64,000 nt of DNA, from assembly GCF_031877795.1 (NCBI RefSeq), contig NC_133932.1, forward strand, positions 41,019,680 through 41,083,679, given 5' to 3'. The DNA is from Strix aluco. Its lineage: Eukaryota > Chordata > Aves > Strigiformes > Strigidae. This document shows positions 60,753-64,000 of the stretch, piece after piece. The translations under genes were made by a program, and so were the position numbers. Below the pieces are notes generated by a model. The model did not search any database. It was not told where the DNA came from and was given only the letters and a program-made list of their open reading frames with translations. Position 1 is the first letter of the stretch; every line of letters begins with the position of its first letter.

Positions 60753-60903
60753 CTTGTTGACAGTCCCACAACATTTCTCATATTCTTTTATTATTAGAAG
60801 ACATACACTTCTCAGCAAGCATGGTTTGACTAGGGGAGATCCTGTCTCTAAACTTTGTAAAAGTAGTTCCAGCCCACACTGAAGCATTTCTACCTCCAAG
60901 CTG
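60753..60903 (-). CDS. proposed exon of the nested gene (Leu-rich)
   Basis: A 151-nt stretch between TTGGTTTTTAG and AACAAG|GTAACA. One base completes a codon, then 50 open codons: SLEVEMLQCGLELLLQSLET to YEKCCGTVNK. Ends in phase 0, matching the next exon. Leu-rich amphipathic spacing suggests helices. Confidence 0.42.
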
Positions 60904-61511
60904 CTAAAAACCAAGTCTCCTCCACTTTTCCCATTGCTCATCTTTCTTTATTATCTGCCTTGCTGAACTGAGGTGCAGACAGGCTGAAGAGGGAGCTCTC
61001 AATCTCTACTCAGTAAGAAAGTAAATGGCACATCTAACACTTTTTGAGCTGTCTGCAAACTAAGTGGGGCAAAGTACTAGCTTGCCTCCCTTGAAAAATG
61101 ACTACATGGGCCCCAAGAAAAAAATGAGTAGTTACATGAGCCCAAGTGAAACACTGTAGAAAAAGATAAGAGACTTGATCACCACATTAGGAAGTACTTT
61201 TTTAAGGGTCAGTATTTCACAATTAGGGTCCCCAAATACTGTTAGACACTTTTATGTACAATTTAAAGCAGAACTTGGTATCATCCCAGTGAGTAAGTTA
61301 AAGAAAGCACAGTAGCAGTATGTGGCCCAGCAAAAAGTAAGCTTGACATGCAGGTCATGGAAAAGATCTGTACGTTCTGTTTGTGCTTAAAACTTGGCCC
61401 TTCTGCACTAAATTCACAGGTTCAAGTTGGAGTTTCTCAATAGCCTTTGGCAGGCAGATTTGCTCTGCCTGTCCTTAAACAAGGTGCAGCTAGGAACTCG
61501 GTAGCCAGTAC

Positions 61512-61648
61512 TCAAGCAGCGCTCGGTCATGTCTGTGACTGGCCAAAAATCCTGCTGTGGGCATGCCGGCCCGGGCGAGAGCTACACCGCAGTGCCTGTG
61601 CACCGGCTCTCCAGCTCCCAGCGCGGTGGGAAGCAACCTCACACCTGC
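61512..61648 (-). CDS. proposed GC-rich exon of the nested gene
   Basis: A 137-nt stretch after AGTCCACCGCAG with a weak donor CTTGA|GTACTG. Open for 45 codons in phase 0, including ARAGMPTAGFLASHRHDRALL. It coincides with a CpG-rich island in AT-rich DNA, which could equally be a regulatory element or an inserted fragment. Confidence 0.28.
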
Positions 61649-61696
61649 CTGCGGTGGACTTTACATTTGCTGAGGAAAGCCCCTGCAGACACTTAC

Positions 61697-61739
61697 TTCT
61701 ATGTCATCACTCACAACAACGTTTTTTAAATTTCTTTTG
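61697..61739 (-). CDS. proposed short exon of the nested gene
   Basis: A 43-nt stretch between TGGCTTTGTTACAG and a strong donor AGAA|GTAAGT. One base plus 14 open codons: KRNLKNVVVSDDIE. Its phases fit both neighbours in the proposed chain. Confidence 0.27.
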
Positions 61740-61941
61740 CTGTAACAAAGCCACAGTTTTTAAAGCAGAATAAAAGAGGAAAATACCTTATCATTCCTTT
61801 ACTTTAGAAATGAAGTATTACTGGGAATACTACCTCTATCAATGAGCACAAAAGTAAAGACTTGTATTAAAAACTGGTTTAGGATTTTTGTAATAAGAAT
61901 GGCTCAACATTTTGCTACCAAACACAAATTGCAGGTCTCAC

Positions 61942-62056
61942 CTATGAAGAGCTCAATAAACAGCGTACTAAAACAATCAAAATCCAACATGACTAGAGAA
62001 TACACTTCCCATCACTCTCCCAAGAAAGCTGTATGCCAATTTTTGCTAAGCAAATT
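61942..62056 (-). pseudogene. proposed broken exon with four stops
   Basis: A 115-nt stretch with a good acceptor (TCTGTGTCTTCAG) and donor (CATAG|GTGAGA). Its length and phases fit the chain, but the required frame has TAG, TGA, TAG and TGA stops around the coding-like segment QKLAYSFLGRVMGSVFSSHV. About the stop density of noncoding DNA, so weak evidence on its own. Confidence 0.22.
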
Positions 62057-62399
62057 CTGAAGACACAGACCAGCTAAACGTCAAGGAAGAACTTTAAGTC
62101 TGTAACAATTTCTTTCATGTGTATTTGCAATACACTCATCCTAATACCAGACATCAAAGCTATTTTTATACTTCTACCAGCAAGAATACATATATGGCCC
62201 CAATTAAAAAAAGCTGGAAATTTATCTTTGTAACACATAGCTATGACCACTATACCATGATCAGTATTAGTCATCAAATCCCAGTACATTAGAAACGAGT
62301 TAAGTCTCAATCACAGTAACAGATGCAGCTTTTTGCATTTAACTGATTTATGTGGATGCGGTGAAAGAAGGGCATATGCGAACTTTACAGGTATCTTAC

Positions 62400-62565
62400 G
62401 TAACTTTTTCACAAATGGCAACAACTATAAGACATGGACACAGAAATCAGTGTTCTAAATGGTCATTTCAATTTCTCCACGTTTGGATCTCAAATAAAAT
62501 TCTTTTGAGAAAGAAGGCAAATCTCTCCAAAGACTACCTAGAAAATCTAAGGACTTTGAGATAGT
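62400..62565 (-). pseudogene. proposed broken exon with two stops
   Basis: A 166-nt stretch between CTTACCTCTGTAG and a strong donor TTAC|GTAAGA. It reads TISKSLDFLGSLWRDLPSFS onward with TAG at codons 37 and 47, then LLPFVKKL. Phase 0 at the start fits the upstream donor. Confidence 0.25.
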
Positions 62566-63083
62566 CTACAGAGGTAAGGCTGTGAGCAGTAAGCATGTAG
62601 CGTGAATTTGCAAAGCTAACTACTATCTGACAGGCTCCCTGCTAGCACACTTAAGCCTGAGCTCAACTTTTGAAGGAGAATTAATTACATTTGAAAAACT
62701 TTGCCTAAACTGTGTCTACCAGGGTTTGCTCCACTTTCAATGGAATAAATTCTCTTATGTTTAATGTACATTGACTGATAACATAGTGCATTAATACTGG
62801 ACAGTTATATACAGTAAACAGAGTTCACAGTTCACTAGCTTTCCCATGTAGATAATTTCAGTGTATAACAACATAAAGCTATTTCTGAGGAGATGTGACC
62901 AGATGTCTCCAACTTGTCTATGTAACTAACATACCATACTTCTGCCTGTCAGCATTCATACTCCACAGGCACTCCAAAGTACCTATATACTTCAAAGCTT
63001 CATAAAGGAACCTTCATCCTTTTAAGTAAAGACAAAATTGCAAGTGTTGCTGCCAGCTTTAAAGGAAAATTAAGCCAGCATAC

Positions 63084-63339
63084 TTTTTCATTGTCATCAC
63101 ATATACTTAAATGTTGGTACTTGTAACATTGTCCATGAAAAACTCCTACAATACTTTTAAGATGACTAAGGATTTCACTCTGATGACAAAATTTGTTCAG
63201 TGATGACACAGCACAGTGCAATAATGAGAGCAATACTATATGCAGAGCTCTGCTATTGTGCAGGATGTCTAAATATAGGGCTTGTAAGTGGCATGCGGGG
63301 AGGAAAGTCTCAGAAGATTCTGCAGAATAATCACCAAGT
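63084..63339 (-). CDS. proposed exon of the nested gene
   Basis: A 256-nt stretch after a T-rich acceptor ending CTGAG and before GAAAAA|GTATGC. One base plus 85 open codons, LGDYSAESSETFLPACHLQ to LSICDDNEK, rich in Leu, His and Cys. The opposite strand is also open here (63200-63655 +), so open length alone proves nothing. Confidence 0.3.
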
Positions 63340-63431
63340 CTCAGAAAAAAAAAATTTATTACTACTGTGGCAAAACTCATCTTTCCTTCATGCAGGGGAG
63401 TCTATGAAATTAATCTTTTTATTGTTAGAAC

Positions 63432-63529
63432 CTGTATCTAATGAAAGAGTTGGATTTGAAAGAGACTCTGAAAATGTGCTTGCTGGATATAACCATCAAA
63501 TCCAGCACTCTGACTTCTGCTGGAGGTTC
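63432..63529 (-). CDS. proposed exon of the nested gene (upstream)
   Basis: A 98-nt stretch after GAGTGTAG and before TACAG|GTTCTA: 32 open codons and two bases, starting EPPAEVRVLDLMVISSKH. Phases fit the next exon; both splice sites are mediocre. A further 67-nt stretch at 63857-63923 ending ILNCLTVFISDTQ could precede it, with a poor donor. Confidence 0.22.
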
Positions 63530-64000
63530 CTACACTCAGACAACTACACCACTGTCACACCAATAACCCAAACTATGCAACCCTCACAGATGCATTTCCA
63601 TTTATTTTTCTTTGGAAAGAGGGAGGAGTTTACCTGCCATTTTTTTGTGATTTAACAACACCGAGATAAGAAATATATAGCTAAGAAGCATATAGAAATG
63701 TCAAGACTTGGAGCCTGGTGTTTCTACTACACTGCTTTTTACTAAGACAGACCTAGGAAGCACCAGAAATGTTAAGGGAATGCATTTAAGCTGACTACAT
63801 GGATATAAAATGGTCTAATCATTCTAGTGCCAACATGCCTGTCAAGAAGATGGGACTTGTGTGTCACTGATGAACACTGTCAGACAGTTTAAGATAGTAT
63901 TGCCCTCAGTCCACCATTCTCCTCTGCACAGGTGGCTAGATTTTCTGCATTTCTATACCACTATATCTATACCACTGTAGCTTACAGTATAACATCTTTG

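Larger units (their letters stand above)
58536..63923 (-). pseudogene. proposed multi-exon gene or gene relic nested in KDM6A intron 17
   Basis: A chain of coding-like stretches on the - strand, bounded by plausible splice sites and joined in compatible phases: 63857-63923, 63432-63529, 63084-63339, 62400-62565, 61942-62056, 61697-61739, 61512-61648, 60753-60903, 59142-59395, 58536-58791 (ending TAA). The last five are open. 62400-62565 has two in-frame TAG codons, and 61942-62056 has four stops in the frame demanded by its neighbours. The translation is leucine-rich and charged, suggestive of a helical protein, but I recognise no family. It may be a broken gene, a live gene with wrongly drawn upstream exons, or chance. 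It may extend beyond 64,000. Confidence 0.4.
51096..64000 (-). other. KDM6A intron 17, 3' part
   Basis: At least 12.9 kb upstream of exon 18 with no KDM6A-like exon; exon 17 with its long Ser/Asn-rich linker is not in the window. From 51.1 to 58.5 kb I recognise only short repeats: C11 at 57676-57686 and a two-copy 20-bp repeat near 53110-53149. From 58.5 to 63.9 kb lies the proposed gene relic described separately. Confidence 0.8.

Noticed and set aside
61447..61773. 108-codon open frame on the + strand over the CpG-rich island
   Set aside because: No family resemblance; the GC-rich island alone lowers stop frequency on both strands.
62074..62310. 78-codon open frame on the - strand between proposed relic exons
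   Set aside because: Its frame does not fit the phases of the flanking proposed exons and it ends in a stop before the next acceptor; left out of the chain.
63200..63655. 151-codon open frame on the + strand
   Set aside because: It is antisense to two stretches of the proposed relic and has no splice or family support; kept only as a warning that open length is weak evidence.

Overview
The window looks like vertebrate nuclear DNA, most likely from a bird. It has interrupted genes with GT-AG introns, no operons or ribosome binding sites, short introns for these genes, few recognisable transposons, and one short match to a repeat I associate with bird genomes. The species cannot be fixed from sequence alone.

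Two protein genes lie tail to tail. On the + strand (about 1-11.4 kb) are the last four coding exons of DIPK2B (CXorf36), a secretory-pathway protein of the FAM69/DIPK divergent kinase family; its first exon(s) lie before base 1. On the - strand (about 29-51 kb, transcribed toward low coordinates) are the last twelve coding exons of KDM6A (UTX), the JmjC histone H3K27 demethylase. They encode 500 residues that correspond without gaps to human residues 902-1401. Every Fe(II), 2-oxoglutarate and zinc ligand I checked is present. Exons 1-17 lie beyond base 64,000. KDM6A and CXorf36 are also convergent neighbours on human Xp, so this is old synteny; in birds the block is autosomal.

Layout: 1-538 DIPK2B intron; 539-11,098 DIPK2B exons and introns; to about 11,380 its 3' UTR; 11,381-29,040 intergenic, changing near 26.8 kb from GC-richer to AT-rich; about 29,040-30,258 KDM6A 3' UTR; 30,259-51,095 KDM6A exons 29 to 18; 51,096-64,000 the 3' part of intron 17.

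The intron sequence holds the less ordinary material. The last KDM6A intron contains a 799-bp hAT-type DNA transposon relic with terminal inverted repeats and a decayed 8-bp target duplication. In intron 17, between 58.5 and 63.9 kb on the KDM6A strand, a chain of coding-like stretches with compatible splice phases ends in a stop codon. I propose it as an unrecognised gene or gene relic: the last three proposed exons are open, while two upstream ones carry stops. It is a hypothesis, because open frames of similar length also occur by chance in this AT-rich DNA. Two tandem splice sites in KDM6A and a possible poison exon in intron 22 are also noted.
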